A DNA stretch of 64,000 nucleotides from Amylibacter sp. (GCA_021775355.1 JAJFHZ010000017.1:62001-126000), one strand, 5' to 3'. Shown: positions 55,520-64,000, counted from the first letter of the stretch. Notes: a model not told the origin generated them from the letters alone. Translations and numbers: made by a program.

Positions 55520-56942
55520 ACGCCGTTTTCAATCCTAAATGCAATGTCAAAGGCCCCGCACCACCGCTGCCCCTTAACGACTGCATCGTACCAACACCCG
55601 CAGAAATCGCCAAATTGTCTTGTAATGCATAATCCAATTCGACCCGCGCCGCGCCAACCAGACCGCCGCCTGTATCAATACCGCCACCACCTGCCGCCCC
55701 GATATGGCCCTCAACCGATACTGTCCATGTGTTATTCAATGGCATGGCATAGCCAAAACCCAGTAACCCAACGGCATATCCGCCAGCATCACCTTGAACT
55801 ACTGTTTGCGCATTACCGGTGAAATAGATTTTATCCGTCAGGAACAAATCAAGCGAACTTTCGAACAAAACAGGGGATGCAGTCGCGGTCACCCCTGGCT
55901 TGCGAAATCCGTTGTTCGGTTCTTGTTGTGTCGCGCCCAGTGTCAACTGCCAGTGCCGCGCATCACCATAGGGCCGCTTACGATCCCCAAAGTTCAATGA
56001 TGCGCGTACATACGGTGAAAGCGCATCCAGATCACCGTCCAGTGCTGTTGTTGCCTGCGCCCCTATTTCTGCTTCAAAGCCGCGAAACAGTGGAATGGCC
56101 ACGCCAGCACCGGCAGTCACCAGAAACCCACCACCCGTGTCAACACCGCCACCGCCACCAAACCCCGTAGCAACCTCGGCAAAGGCACGCAGCCCGCTGG
56201 GGGCCGTTTTCCAACGATATCCAACCTGTATATCCGCATAACCTTCACCATCCCCCGAAACAGCGCCAGTGGCTTGGATAAAGGTCTCATTGCGGGCCTC
56301 GGGAGAGGCCGCAAATGACGCTTCAAATCCGACAAGTGTCATAGTCCCCAAAGCAGTGCCATCGCGTTTCAGATTATTTTGCGGATCAAACTGTTTGACC
56401 AAGGGTTTGATCGCACGGATGACCCGACCTGATGTCACATTATTTGCGTCCTTGCCAGAAGCAAAGGCAAAATCAGTATCTCGTGAAAGCCCAAAACTCA
56501 GGGCCGGCGTAGACACCGGCGAACCGGATATGTCGATATAAGACAGACCCAAGGTTCCCGAAATCCCGGCAAACAAATGGTGTCGCAAGGTAATATGTGC
56601 CCGTGTCATCAACCCGTCACCCGATACCAAAGCAGCCCCACCCCCGCCACCGATAAAGCCTCCGAATTCTAATTGTGTACCTTGTCCAACTGGCAAGCGT
56701 TTCAGCAGTTCAAAACCACCCAGAAACAAACCACCCGCATCCCCCGCTGCTGCCGAATACAATGTTTGCCCAAAATGCAAGCCTGGTCTGATTTCACGCA
56801 TAACACTGATGGATTGCAGCGCATCCAACGTACCTTGCGATTCCGCGAACACATCTACACCATAGCGAAACTCAATCGGTGCCGCTTGCGCCTGCCCGTT
56901 TAGTAGACAACCAGATATTATAGCTATCATCAAATTTTTCAT
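55503..56942 (-). CDS. exported, glycine-rich, beta-barrel-like protein of unknown function
   Basis: A 479-residue protein with a signal peptide (residues 1-20, cleavage after AQA). The mature protein alternates hydrophobic and polar residues and ends in a phenylalanine-containing strand (KTAFTTFH), as outer-membrane barrels often do. Two internal segments repeat: GGGGGVDTGGGFLV near 268 and GGGGIDTGGGLVG near 414, about 145 residues apart, and more weakly GGFIGGGGGAAL near 90. The glycine-rich turn may recur in each half of a duplicated barrel. No family recognised. Confidence 0.65.
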   Translation of the reverse strand: MKNLMIAIISGCLLNGQAQAAPIEFRYGVDVFAESQGTLDALQSISVMREIRPGLHFGQTLYSAAAGDAGGLFLGGFELLKRLPVGQGTQLEFGGFIGGGGGAALVSGDGLMTRAHITLRHHLFAGISGTLGLSYIDISGSPVSTPALSFGLSRDTDFAFASGKDANNVTSGRVIRAIKPLVKQFDPQNNLKRDGTALGTMTLVGFEASFAASPEARNETFIQATGAVSGDGEGYADIQVGYRWKTAPSGLRAFAEVATGFGGGGGVDTGGGFLVTAGAGVAIPLFRGFEAEIGAQATTALDGDLDALSPYVRASLNFGDRKRPYGDARHWQLTLGATQQEPNNGFRKPGVTATASPVLFESSLDLFLTDKIYFTGNAQTVVQGDAGGYAVGLLGFGYAMPLNNTWTVSVEGHIGAAGGGGIDTGGGLVGAARVELDYALQDNLAISAGVGTMQSLRGSGGAGPLTLHLGLKTAFTTFH

Positions 56943-57022
56943 GGGATAACTTTCCTAAATATACTTGAATACAGCATTACAAAATTATGCTGCAATTTAA
57001 AGCTAAAACATTGATATATCGA

Positions 57023-57859
57023 TTATATGCGCATTAGAATAACACCGGAAACAATGATCATTGCAGCAAAAACCTTACCCTTGTCCGATTTTTCCTTTAG
57101 AAAAATAACCCCGATCAAAACCGCGAATAACACGGATGTTTCACGCAATGTCGCAACCAGCGCAATCGGGGCCACAGTCATTGCCCACACCGCAATCCAG
57201 TATGCCGCAACCGAAGCGCTGCCGGCAATAAGCCCCAACACCCATACACGCGGCTCTTTTGGTATAACTCTTGTACCTTTAAATGCCAAAACCCACGATG
57301 TGAACAAAACGGAATCCAGCAAGAAAACCCACCCGATATAGGCTGAAGGATATATGGATACGCGCGCACCAATACCGTCCGCCAAGGTATAACCAGCAGT
57401 TCCCGTCGCAGCGATTAGTGCATAGGGCAGCAAGTCACGTCGTTCACCATGGGCAAAAACGCCGCGCGCCATCATAAGAATACCAAAGCCCACCAGAACC
57501 ACGCCCGCAACTTGCCATACATTAAATTCATCGTTCAAAAACAACAGACTGATGATCAACACCATTACAGGTGCCGTGCCGCGTGAAATCGGATAAACGC
57601 GACTAAGGTCGCCTTTTTGATAGGCCAATGTTAGGAATGTTTTATAAATCAGGTGCAAAATCACCGATGCTGCCAACCAGATAAACGAGTTGCTATTTGG
57701 TAAAGGAAACGCAACAACCATCGCCAGGCCAATCGTTGCATGTGCCACAGATAACAGAAACATGCCTTGCAGCTTATCGGTGCCAAACTTGATAATGGCA
57801 TTCCATGCAGCATGTAAAAAGGCGGCGAACAAAACCGCCAGAAAAACCGAAAAAACCAT
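57023..57859 (-). CDS. EamA/DMT family transporter
   Basis: A 278-residue membrane protein with about ten hydrophobic segments in two homologous EamA halves: LHAAWNAIIKFG near residue 16 in the first and IAPIALVATLRETSVLFA near 231 in the second. DMT transporters export metabolites or amino acids. Its ATG overlaps the ogt stop (TGATG), so the two are co-translated, though no functional link is evident. Confidence 0.88.
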   Translation of the reverse strand: MVFSVFLAVLFAAFLHAAWNAIIKFGTDKLQGMFLLSVAHATIGLAMVVAFPLPNSNSFIWLAASVILHLIYKTFLTLAYQKGDLSRVYPISRGTAPVMVLIISLLFLNDEFNVWQVAGVVLVGFGILMMARGVFAHGERRDLLPYALIAATGTAGYTLADGIGARVSIYPSAYIGWVFLLDSVLFTSWVLAFKGTRVIPKEPRVWVLGLIAGSASVAAYWIAVWAMTVAPIALVATLRETSVLFAVLIGVIFLKEKSDKGKVFAAMIIVSGVILMRI

Positions 57860-58314
57860 CAGATCAACTGCGCATTCGCGCCCTCATGACGCAGCAATTG
57901 CACTTTGGTTTCCACACCGCCCATACCGGAAAACCCACCAAGATGCCCTGTGCCAACAATGCGATGACACGGGATAATAACGGGGATGGGGTTACTGCCG
58001 CAGGCCTGCCCCACAGTTTGCGCAGGCACGTTCAGTTTTTTCGCCACTTCGCCGTAGGTCAAAACTTCGCCAAACGGAATATCTAGCATTACGCGGTAAA
58101 CCTGCTGTTGGAAATCAGTTCCCTTGGGTGCTAATGGCAGGTCGAACTTGGTAAGCTTGCCTGCAAAGTAAGCTTCCAGTTGGTTCAGCCCCTCTTTCAA
58201 CACGTCACTGCGAAATCCCTCTGTACGATCTTCCCACAATAGTTGCGTAATCTGATCATTTTCTTCGACCAGGCTGAACCATCCAAATGAATTATGTAAT
58301 GAGGCAACATTCAT
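57859..58314 (-). CDS. ogt: methylated-DNA--protein-cysteine methyltransferase
   Basis: A 151-residue suicide repair protein: VIIPCHRIVGTG holds the acceptor cysteine Cys116 of the PCHR motif; GEVLTYGEVAKKL is the winged helix before it. It transfers alkyl groups from O6-alkylguanine to itself. Where most members have RAVG, with the arginine finger that flips out the damaged base, this protein reads QTVG (Gln99), an unusual change. It lies upstream of and overlaps the DMT transporter gene. Confidence 0.88.
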   Translation of the reverse strand: MNVASLHNSFGWFSLVEENDQITQLLWEDRTEGFRSDVLKEGLNQLEAYFAGKLTKFDLPLAPKGTDFQQQVYRVMLDIPFGEVLTYGEVAKKLNVPAQTVGQACGSNPIPVIIPCHRIVGTGHLGGFSGMGGVETKVQLLRHEGANAQLI

Positions 58315-58364
58315 ACCCGGCAGCTTTATGCAAGCTATCCGTATTTACAAGCGCAAACGAAATC

Positions 58365-58392
58365 CACCCCCGTAAGTAAATCAACGGGGGTG
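58365..58392 (-). terminator. hairpin terminator after ileS
   Basis: A perfect 9-bp stem CACCCCCGT/ACGGGGGTG (58365-58373 with 58384-58392), 10-nt loop, 28 bp after the ileS stop on the minus strand. The tail (GATTTCGTTT) is only moderately U-rich. Confidence 0.6.
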
Positions 58393-58419
58393 ACTTATGC
58401 TTTGTTAAAACATCTGAAT

Positions 58420-61344
58420 TTAACCCAGCGCGTCAGAGCACCGCTGACAAGTTTGCGCATGTTTGTGATTGCCCACATCCGGCAGGATTTTCCAGCAACG
58501 TCCGCATTTTTCACCAGATGCCTTGGCAAAGATAACCGCAACGCCCGAAACATCCTCAAGTGTGAATGCCCCGTCAGGTGCCGCATCACCGGTAACCTTA
58601 ATAGCTGAAGTGATGCAGGCATCGGCGAAATCAACCGACGCTAGAAGCTCGCGCAATGCGGCATCAGTGACATAAACCACAGGGGCTGCTTCCAGTGACG
58701 CACCGATATTCTTTTCCTGGCGTTCAATTTCAATCGCACCCGTCACCACACGGCGTACATCGCGGATCTTACCCCATTTTGCAGCCAATTCCGCGTTCAA
58801 CCAACTGCTTGGCGTTTCAGGAAAGTCTTCCAGATGCACGGACGCATCATCGCCCGAATGCCGCTCCAGCCAAACATCTTCCATGGTAAACGTCAACATC
58901 GGTGCCAGCCATGTTGTAAGACGTGTAAACAACATATCCAACACTGTCCGTGCGGCGCGCCGCGTGATACTGTCATCGGCATCACAATACAGCGCATCTT
59001 TGCGAATATCGAAATAGACAGATGATAAATCGACCGTGCAAAATTGGAATAGTTGTTGGAAAACATTCTGGAAATCGTAAGCGGCATAGCCGTCACGCAC
59101 CACTTCATCCAATTCCGCTAAGCGGAGTAATACCCATTGTTCCAATTCCGGCATATCGGCCACATCAACTTTTTCCACATCCGTAAACCCGTTCAGATTA
59201 CCCAGCAAAAACCGCATGGTATTGCGCAACCGACGGTAACTGTCGGCAACATTTTTCAGGATTTCGTCACCGATACGCAGATCAGAGGTATAATCCGCCT
59301 GCGCCACCCAAAGCCGCAGAATATCGGCACCATATTGCTTGATCACCTTTTCGGGCGCGATCGTATTACCGACAGATTTCGACATTTTCATGCCCTTGGC
59401 ATCCAGTGTAAACCCGTGGGTCAAAACACCTTTGTAGGGCGCACGGCCCTTGGTGCCGCAAGATTGCAGCATCGAGGAATGGAACCAACCGCGATGCTGA
59501 TCGGTACCTTCCAGATACAAGTCCGCAAGCCCATCTTCGGGGCCGTCCGCCCGATCACGCAAAACAAACGCATGGGTCGAGCCACTGTCGAACCAAACAT
59601 CCAGAACGTCCATTACCTGATCCCAGTCATCGGCATTGTAGTCACTGCCCAAGAAGCGTTCCTTGGCACCGTCTTCAAACCAGCAATCGGCACTTTCCGC
59701 CTCAAATGCCGCAACGATGCGTGCGTTGACCGCGTCATCACGCAGAATGAAATCAGGGTCGGTCGGCAAGGCATCTTTTTTAGTAAAACACGTCAGCGGC
59801 ACACCCCATGCGCGTTGGCGTGACAACACCCAGTCTGGGCGCGCTTCGATCATGGAATACAGACGGTTGCGCCCGGTTTTCGGGGTCCATTTCACCAGCT
59901 TGTCGATAGAAGTCATCGCGCGCGCGCGAATGGTTTTGCCGTAATCGTCCATCCCATCGTTCAGGTCTTTGTCGATCGCGGCAAACCACTGCGGTGTATT
60001 ACGGAAAATCACCGGTGCTTTTGACCGCCATGAATGCGGGTAGCTGTGTTTCACATGGCCACGCGCAATGATCCCGCCAGCTTCCACCAGCTTGGCGATG
60101 ATCGCAGTGTTGGCTTTACTTTCTTTGCCCTTGCGATCAAATACCTGAAGGCCCGCAAACAACGGCACATGCGGTAAAAATTCACTTTCTTCACCCACAT
60201 GATGGGTCAAGCGATCCAGCCAGTTGCGTTTCATAAAGACTTCGTAGTCATCGGCACCGTGGGATGGGGCCGTATGGACAAAACCCGTACCAGCCTCATT
60301 CGTCACATGATCGCCGTCCAGCATCGGCACATCGTAGTCCCAGTAACCGTCTGCTTCTGCGATACCTTTGAACGGGTGCGCACAGACCATGCTGTTCAAT
60401 TCTTCATTGGTCACATCACCTAGATACTTAAACCCGTCTTCTTCAACATTGGCCGCGGCAAAAGATGCCAACGCAAGCTTATGCTCCATTATATACAGAT
60501 CACCCTGCTTGGCCCAATTACCGTCATGCGCATCGGTCACTTCATATAGTGCATACTTCAGCGTTGGGTTATAACAGATCGCTTTATTTTGCGGGATCGT
60601 CCAAGGGGTTGTTGTCCAGATCACGACACGTGCTTGCTTCAGTTGCGCGGCACGATCATCGTCAGCAGTAACGCTTTCCACCTGAAACGGCACCCAGATC
60701 GTGTGCGATTTTATATCGTGATACTCGATCTCGGCCTCGGCCAGTGCGGTTTTTTCAACCGGTGACCACATCACGGGTTTCGATCCTTGATAAACCGAAC
60801 CGTTCATCACAAACTTCAAAAACTCGCCCGCAATCACCGCTTCGGCGTGATAATCCATCGTCAAATAGGGATCGGCCCAGTTGCCGGTGATACCAAGACG
60901 TTTGAACTCATCACGCTGAATGTCGATCCAGCCTTCGGCAAACTTGCGGCATTCCTGGCGCAGTTCGATCACGGGCACATCATCCTTGTTCTTGCCTTTT
61001 TGGCGGTATTGTTCTTCGATCTTCCATTCGATCGGCAGACCGTGGCAATCCCAACCCGGAACATAACGGCTGTCTTTACCCATCATTTGTTGTGAGCGCA
61101 CGACCATGTCTTTCAAAATCTTATTCAGTGCATGACCGATATGCAAATGCCCGTTGGCATAAGGAGGGCCATCATGCAAAACGAAGCTTTCCCGCCTCTG
61201 CTTTTCACGCAAGCGGTCATAGATGCCGATTTCGGCCCAGCGTTCCAACCATTCAGGTTCACGTTTCGGCAGTCCCGCCCGCATCGGGAAATCGGTTTTC
61301 GGCAGGTTTAAGGTGTCTTTATATTCAGGCGTGTCGGCGCACAT
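58420..61344 (-). CDS. ileS: isoleucine--tRNA ligase
   Basis: A 974-residue class Ia synthetase. The signature HIGHALNKIL is near residue 68, the editing (CP1) domain follows with WTTTPWTIPQNKAI and GTGFVHTAPSHG, KMSKSVGN is near 645, and the C-terminal zinc finger reads CGRCW and CQRCS. It charges tRNA-Ile and edits valine. Length is normal for the mupirocin-sensitive bacterial type. Confidence 0.96.
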   Translation of the reverse strand: MCADTPEYKDTLNLPKTDFPMRAGLPKREPEWLERWAEIGIYDRLREKQRRESFVLHDGPPYANGHLHIGHALNKILKDMVVRSQQMMGKDSRYVPGWDCHGLPIEWKIEEQYRQKGKNKDDVPVIELRQECRKFAEGWIDIQRDEFKRLGITGNWADPYLTMDYHAEAVIAGEFLKFVMNGSVYQGSKPVMWSPVEKTALAEAEIEYHDIKSHTIWVPFQVESVTADDDRAAQLKQARVVIWTTTPWTIPQNKAICYNPTLKYALYEVTDAHDGNWAKQGDLYIMEHKLALASFAAANVEEDGFKYLGDVTNEELNSMVCAHPFKGIAEADGYWDYDVPMLDGDHVTNEAGTGFVHTAPSHGADDYEVFMKRNWLDRLTHHVGEESEFLPHVPLFAGLQVFDRKGKESKANTAIIAKLVEAGGIIARGHVKHSYPHSWRSKAPVIFRNTPQWFAAIDKDLNDGMDDYGKTIRARAMTSIDKLVKWTPKTGRNRLYSMIEARPDWVLSRQRAWGVPLTCFTKKDALPTDPDFILRDDAVNARIVAAFEAESADCWFEDGAKERFLGSDYNADDWDQVMDVLDVWFDSGSTHAFVLRDRADGPEDGLADLYLEGTDQHRGWFHSSMLQSCGTKGRAPYKGVLTHGFTLDAKGMKMSKSVGNTIAPEKVIKQYGADILRLWVAQADYTSDLRIGDEILKNVADSYRRLRNTMRFLLGNLNGFTDVEKVDVADMPELEQWVLLRLAELDEVVRDGYAAYDFQNVFQQLFQFCTVDLSSVYFDIRKDALYCDADDSITRRAARTVLDMLFTRLTTWLAPMLTFTMEDVWLERHSGDDASVHLEDFPETPSSWLNAELAAKWGKIRDVRRVVTGAIEIERQEKNIGASLEAAPVVYVTDAALRELLASVDFADACITSAIKVTGDAAPDGAFTLEDVSGVAVIFAKASGEKCGRCWKILPDVGNHKHAQTCQRCSDALG

Positions 61345-61769
61345 GTGTCTATTCCAGTATCATTGAATTTCGGTGGCATTTTCTTGGTCAGCGCGATTAT
61401 TCCATACGCTTATCCCCGGTCACTTAAGGTTTAAAGTGCCGGGCCGGTAATTCGTATAATATTGTTCAATATACATGCCATGAATGTGCTTATAGGTCAG
61501 GGCGCACGATACGTCCAGCCAAAGTATCTGCGCCCAAATGACCAGTGCCAAATAGGTTGCATTGCCCTAAATTACGACCACCGAAATTTCGAGCTTTGAA
61601 ATAAAAATTGCAATTGTTGGATGTTTCTTATGGCCCAAAGGATAGCCCCGACTTTGGCCTTTGCATGCAACGTGCCAGACCGCAACTGGGGCAAGGGGCA
61701 AATATGGCATTGTTGTATGCCTATACTTTGGAGCAAAAATATTGCCGCATCGCAGATAGATCGTACAGA
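61345..61769. other. 425-bp gene-free stretch upstream of ileS
   Basis: No convincing reading frame. It contains a perfect dyad ATATTG-TT-CAATAT (61459-61472), a strong hairpin (61500-61535, listed separately) and weaker GC-rich arms GCCCC/GGGGC around 61644-61690. The ileS promoter must lie in the part next to 61344. The rest may carry a small RNA or be degenerate sequence left from a lost gene. Confidence 0.5.
61500..61535. other. strong hairpin in the ileS upstream region
   Basis: GGGCGCA-c-GATAC (61500-61512) pairs with GTATC-TGCGCCC (61524-61535): 12 base pairs with a single bulged C and an 11-nt loop. No U-run follows on either strand, so it is not an intrinsic terminator. It could be part of a structured RNA or an operator. 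Confidence 0.5.
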
Positions 61770-62210
61770 CTAAGAGTGTTTCAGCAACTCTCGCATCATC
61801 ATCGGCCGTGCCACCACATCATTCAGTGAATAATTGTCCAGAACGTTAAAGAATGCCTGTTGTGCTTCAATCAGCGGCCCGCGAAGACCACATTGCGCGA
61901 AAGCGCGGCAATTTTGGCTGTTGCTGCCGCGGTTAAAACATTCTGCCGCAGGCACATCACCCGTCAGGTGGCGAACCACATCCCCGATCAGGATTTCGCT
62001 TGGATCTTTTGCCAAAGTCAGCCCACCTGCGCGGCCCCGGTCAGACAGGACAAACCCGCCTTTTACCAGTTCTGACGCGACCTTGGCCACATGATGTTCA
62101 GAGATATCAAAAGTTGCGGCAATCCGCTTTACCGATACCCGTTCAGGCCCCATGGCCATTAATTGCATCAACAGGCGCAAGCCATAATCTGTGAATTTAC
62201 TTAACTGCAT
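61770..62210 (-). CDS. nsrR: Rrf2 family regulator, NsrR-like
   Basis: A 146-residue Rrf2 protein that opens MQLSKFTDYGLRLLMQLMAM, very close to NsrR, with the winged helix ISEHHVAKVASELVKGGFV. Three cysteines, Cys91, Cys101 and Cys107, follow the helix (ECFNRG, NCRAF, QCGL) and would bind the iron-sulfur cluster that senses nitric oxide; the spacing of 9 residues between the first two is longer than in E. coli. Divergent from a small membrane protein and a truncated globin, which fits control of NO detoxification. Confidence 0.82.
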   Translation of the reverse strand: MQLSKFTDYGLRLLMQLMAMGPERVSVKRIAATFDISEHHVAKVASELVKGGFVLSDRGRAGGLTLAKDPSEILIGDVVRHLTGDVPAAECFNRGSNSQNCRAFAQCGLRGPLIEAQQAFFNVLDNYSLNDVVARPMMMRELLKHS

Positions 62211-62222
62211 CCGCTTATATTA

Positions 62223-62235
62223 GCATTTACAATGC
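62223..62235. promoter_or_regulatory. GCATT-N3-AATGC dyad, candidate NsrR operator
   Basis: GCATT-TAC-AATGC lies 13 bp upstream of the regulator start codon and 54 bp upstream of the small membrane protein. It resembles one half-to-half unit of NsrR sites, whose consensus contains TGCATTT and AAATGCA. One site could control both divergent units. Confidence 0.6.
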
Positions 62236-62288
62236 AAAATTAAAACTTTATATATTCCGCAATTCAAATACGGATTAGGAAATCGTAC

Positions 62289-62447
62289 ATGCTGATAAAA
62301 CTTGTAAACGCCTTTTTGTGGCCGGGAACATTATTGTGCAAGCAATTCAATATAGACCCCGAGTCCGACATGGGCCTGATGCGGTCTTTCTTTAACTTCT
62401 TGATCTGGTTGCCCATCGGCTTGATAGTGGCTTTCGCTTTTGTCTGA
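62289..62447 (+). CDS. 52-residue membrane protein upstream of the truncated globin
   Basis: Read directly from the sequence: ATG 62289 to TGA 62447, 52 residues, starting MLIKLVNAFLWPGTLLCKQF and ending in a hydrophobic helix (about residues 33-52, including FFNFLIWLPIGLIV). AGGA lies 9 nt before the ATG. Its end overlaps the start of the globin gene by 8 bp, so the globin depends on its translation. No family recognised; a single-pass inner-membrane protein. Confidence 0.6.
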   Translation: MLIKLVNAFLWPGTLLCKQFNIDPESDMGLMRSFFNFLIWLPIGLIVAFAFV

Positions 62448-62862
62448 TACACTCCCACCACGTTTTGACGTCACCCGCACAGATATAGAACGGGTTGTTA
62501 CCCTGTTCTACAAACGTATTCGCAGCCATCCGACCCTTGGCCCGGTGTTTGCCCAAAGCATCCCCAACACATCCGAAGCGTGGGTGCCACACGAAGCAAA
62601 GATCGCCAATTTCTGGGCCAATGCCATCCTGTATGAACGCAGTTATTCGGGCAATCCAATGGCCGTGCATATGTCCAAACCCCATGTGCATACCGATCAT
62701 TTTCCGATATGGTTGGATTTGTTCGAAACATCGTTGCGTGACACATTACGCCCCGATCAAGCGGACAGTTTCAACGCATTGGCACGGCGCATTGGCAGGG
62801 GATTACAGATGGGGTTAACCTTTCAACGTGCAGCACCTGACCGCCCACCAAATCTAATTTAG
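62440..62862 (+). CDS. group 3 truncated hemoglobin
   Basis: A 140-residue group III truncated globin: an early FYKRIRSHPTLGPVF (tyrosine B10 region), WVPHEAKIANFW, and the proximal histidine in HTDHFPIWLDLFE. It starts at TTG 62440 inside the end of the small membrane-protein gene, with no ribosome site of its own, which implies translational coupling. Group III globins are linked to NO handling, and the neighbouring NsrR-like regulator agrees. The 3' end overlaps the convergent ycjF by 4 bp. Confidence 0.87.
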   Translation: MSDTLPPRFDVTRTDIERVVTLFYKRIRSHPTLGPVFAQSIPNTSEAWVPHEAKIANFWANAILYERSYSGNPMAVHMSKPHVHTDHFPIWLDLFETSLRDTLRPDQADSFNALARRIGRGLQMGLTFQRAAPDRPPNLI

Positions 62863-63854
62863 CTTTTCTTCCCGACAAACCCAATCAACGCCTGTTTCAT
62901 TATACCCGTAACGGACGGTTTTTTAACTGCGCGAAACGGCATCGGGCGGCACACATCCATTGCGGCCACACCGACGCGCGCGGTCAGAGCACCATTGATA
63001 ATCCCCTCGCCAAAACGGCGCGACAATTTTGATAGGACACTGCCCCCCGCGATCGACCCAATCATGTCGTCGCCAATGGCCACTGCCCCTGTCGCCACCA
63101 AATGCGCTGCAACGACTTTCATCAAACGCCACGAACCAAACAGACCGGAACGTCCTCCATACACCTGTGCAATACGGCGGATCATGCGGATATTGGCCGT
63201 CAAAGCAACCGCCACATCGGCAAGCGCCAACGGGATTATTGCCGTGGCCGTGGCCACTTGCCGGGCTGCCGCCTCAATCTCTTTTACCGCCATGCCGTCT
63301 AACTGCGCCACAACAGTATTTTCCACCAAATCCATATGCGCATCCGCATCAAGAATATCTTCGGCCCCTTCGGATAATTTCGCAAACCCCCAACGCAAGT
63401 CACGTCGCCCGCGATAAAGCTGTTCCAAGCGCATTGAATACCCCCGCGCGTTTTGCAAATCATCATCTGCATAAACCGCTATCGCCGTCACCCGAAGTTC
63501 ATCCATCCGTCGTAACCGTGCGAACGCCGCCAATTCGCGTAGAGCAAAGAATGCCAACCCCAGTGCGAGCAAAACCGTCAGGACCAATGCCGCGCGCCCC
63601 AGCCACAAATTGCGCGCCATCATCCCCATCACGAAATCCCAAAACGCGATTGAGACAACAAATCCAAGCAAAGTAACAACCACCCACCAGAAAAGCCGCC
63701 CGATCTTCGATGGTTTACGTGCTGCCATCCGCGCTACAGTCTGCACTGCACTGTCTTCTATCATAACCTCGGGCACAGGCGGCACATCCGCCGGCGTAGG
63801 TCGCGCCCCTTTGACTGCCGTTTCCAAATCAATCACCACGGGTTTCTTGTTCAT
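62859..63854 (-). CDS. ycjF: YcjF/TIGR01620 family membrane protein
   Basis: A 331-residue inner-membrane protein with two adjacent hydrophobic segments (about 52-75 and 85-108) and a DUF697-like helical C-terminal half (for example IPLALADVAVALTANIRMI near 208). It is the usual partner of the YcjX ATPase; the two start-stop codons overlap (ATGA). The pair is associated with stress responses and envelope functions, but the exact role is unknown. Confidence 0.87.
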   Translation of the reverse strand: MNKKPVVIDLETAVKGARPTPADVPPVPEVMIEDSAVQTVARMAARKPSKIGRLFWWVVVTLLGFVVSIAFWDFVMGMMARNLWLGRAALVLTVLLALGLAFFALRELAAFARLRRMDELRVTAIAVYADDDLQNARGYSMRLEQLYRGRRDLRWGFAKLSEGAEDILDADAHMDLVENTVVAQLDGMAVKEIEAAARQVATATAIIPLALADVAVALTANIRMIRRIAQVYGGRSGLFGSWRLMKVVAAHLVATGAVAIGDDMIGSIAGGSVLSKLSRRFGEGIINGALTARVGVAAMDVCRPMPFRAVKKPSVTGIMKQALIGFVGKKS

Positions 63855-64000
63855 GACAATTTGTCCCCCAGTAAAAACGCAACCGCTTTATCCAATCGGA
63901 TATGCGGCGGGCCCATACCTTGTTTCAGCACGACTTTTGCAGGCGCAAAACTCATTACCGCATAATCCGCACCCAACCATTTTTCATCACCGTTTCGCGC
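63851..64000 (-). CDS. ycjX: YcjX family ATPase, C-terminal end (cut by window edge)
   Basis: The minus-strand frame entering from the right edge encodes the last 49 residues, ending HIRLDKAVAFLLGDKLS. The pattern PPHIRLDxAxxFLxGDxL is the conserved C-terminus of YcjX, a P-loop ATPase. Its stop overlaps the ycjF start by 4 bp. The N-terminal part with the P-loop lies outside the window. Confidence 0.8.
   Translation of the reverse strand, partial: ARNGDEKWLGADYAVMSFAPAKVVLKQGMGPPHIRLDKAVAFLLGDKLS

Noticed and set aside
61345..61769. T-box riboswitch or leader upstream of ileS
   Set aside because: No T-box core sequence or terminator is visible, and T-boxes are essentially absent from alphaproteobacteria.

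Overview
The window is a gene-dense chromosomal segment of about 50% GC from an alphaproteobacterium, most likely a marine Rhodobacterales (roseobacter-type) strain on the low-GC side of that group. This placement is inferred from the combination of atpHAGDC, hisC-tyrA, DUF484-xerC, ycjX-ycjF, DUF2125, DUF465 and extensin-like genes, a phosphatidylcholine synthase of the Pcs type, and a cupin of the DMSP-lyase family. I see no rRNA, tRNA, insertion sequence, prophage or CRISPR array.

Layout. 1-14 kb is an accessory-like run of small operons with their own regulators: a PPP-type phosphatase, a nitrilase-fold amidase, a Rid protein, a glutamine amidotransferase, a cupin/tautomerase/secreted-protein operon divergent from an HxlR regulator, a membrane-tethered AraC regulator upstream of a small secreted protein and a di-iron hydroxylase, a LysR regulator divergent from a PhnZ-like HD protein plus a ureidoglycolate-lyase-like protein, and a MarR regulator divergent from a glutathione transferase. 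14-24 kb holds a secreted serine protease with an AT-rich NYN/PIN protein, aspS, a catalase/OxyR divergent pair, an LysE exporter/Lrp divergent pair, and a membrane coiled-coil protein built from a recent 366-bp tandem duplication. 23.5-33.4 kb is housekeeping: carB and the F1 ATP synthase operon atpHAGDC, followed by an H-type lectin gene. 33.5-43.5 kb has gloB, clpA, a membrane adenylate cyclase, a MotA/MotB-like proton-channel pair with a very long coiled coil, and a stomatin/NfeD pair. 43.5-48 kb has an AhpD-like protein with its TetR regulator, the DMSP-lyase-family cupin, a ChaC protein, DUF2125 and an extensin-like peptidase-fold protein. 48-64 kb holds tyrA-hisC, priA, fsa-DUF484-xerC, pcs, a beta-barrel-like protein, a DMT transporter, ogt, ileS, a nitric-oxide-type Rrf2 regulator divergent from a 52-residue membrane protein and a truncated globin, and ycjF with the end of ycjX.

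Theme. Almost every divergent regulator/target pair carries visible dyad operators in the short space between the genes: HxlR (two 13-bp dyads), MarR (two 14-bp dyads), catalase/OxyR (an ICE-like Irr site and an OxyR-like site over the oxyR start codon), Lrp (a nested 39-bp dyad), TetR (three sites) and the Rrf2 regulator (GCATT-N3-AATGC). The most notable candidates for unexplained biology are a plus-strand intrinsic terminator with no plus-strand gene in front of it upstream of atpH (possible small RNA), the MotAB-like pair, the Rrf2/small-protein/globin cassette, the HD oxygenase-like/ureidoglycolate-lyase-like pair, and the tandemly expanding coiled-coil protein. Operator and function assignments were made by eye and are unverified.
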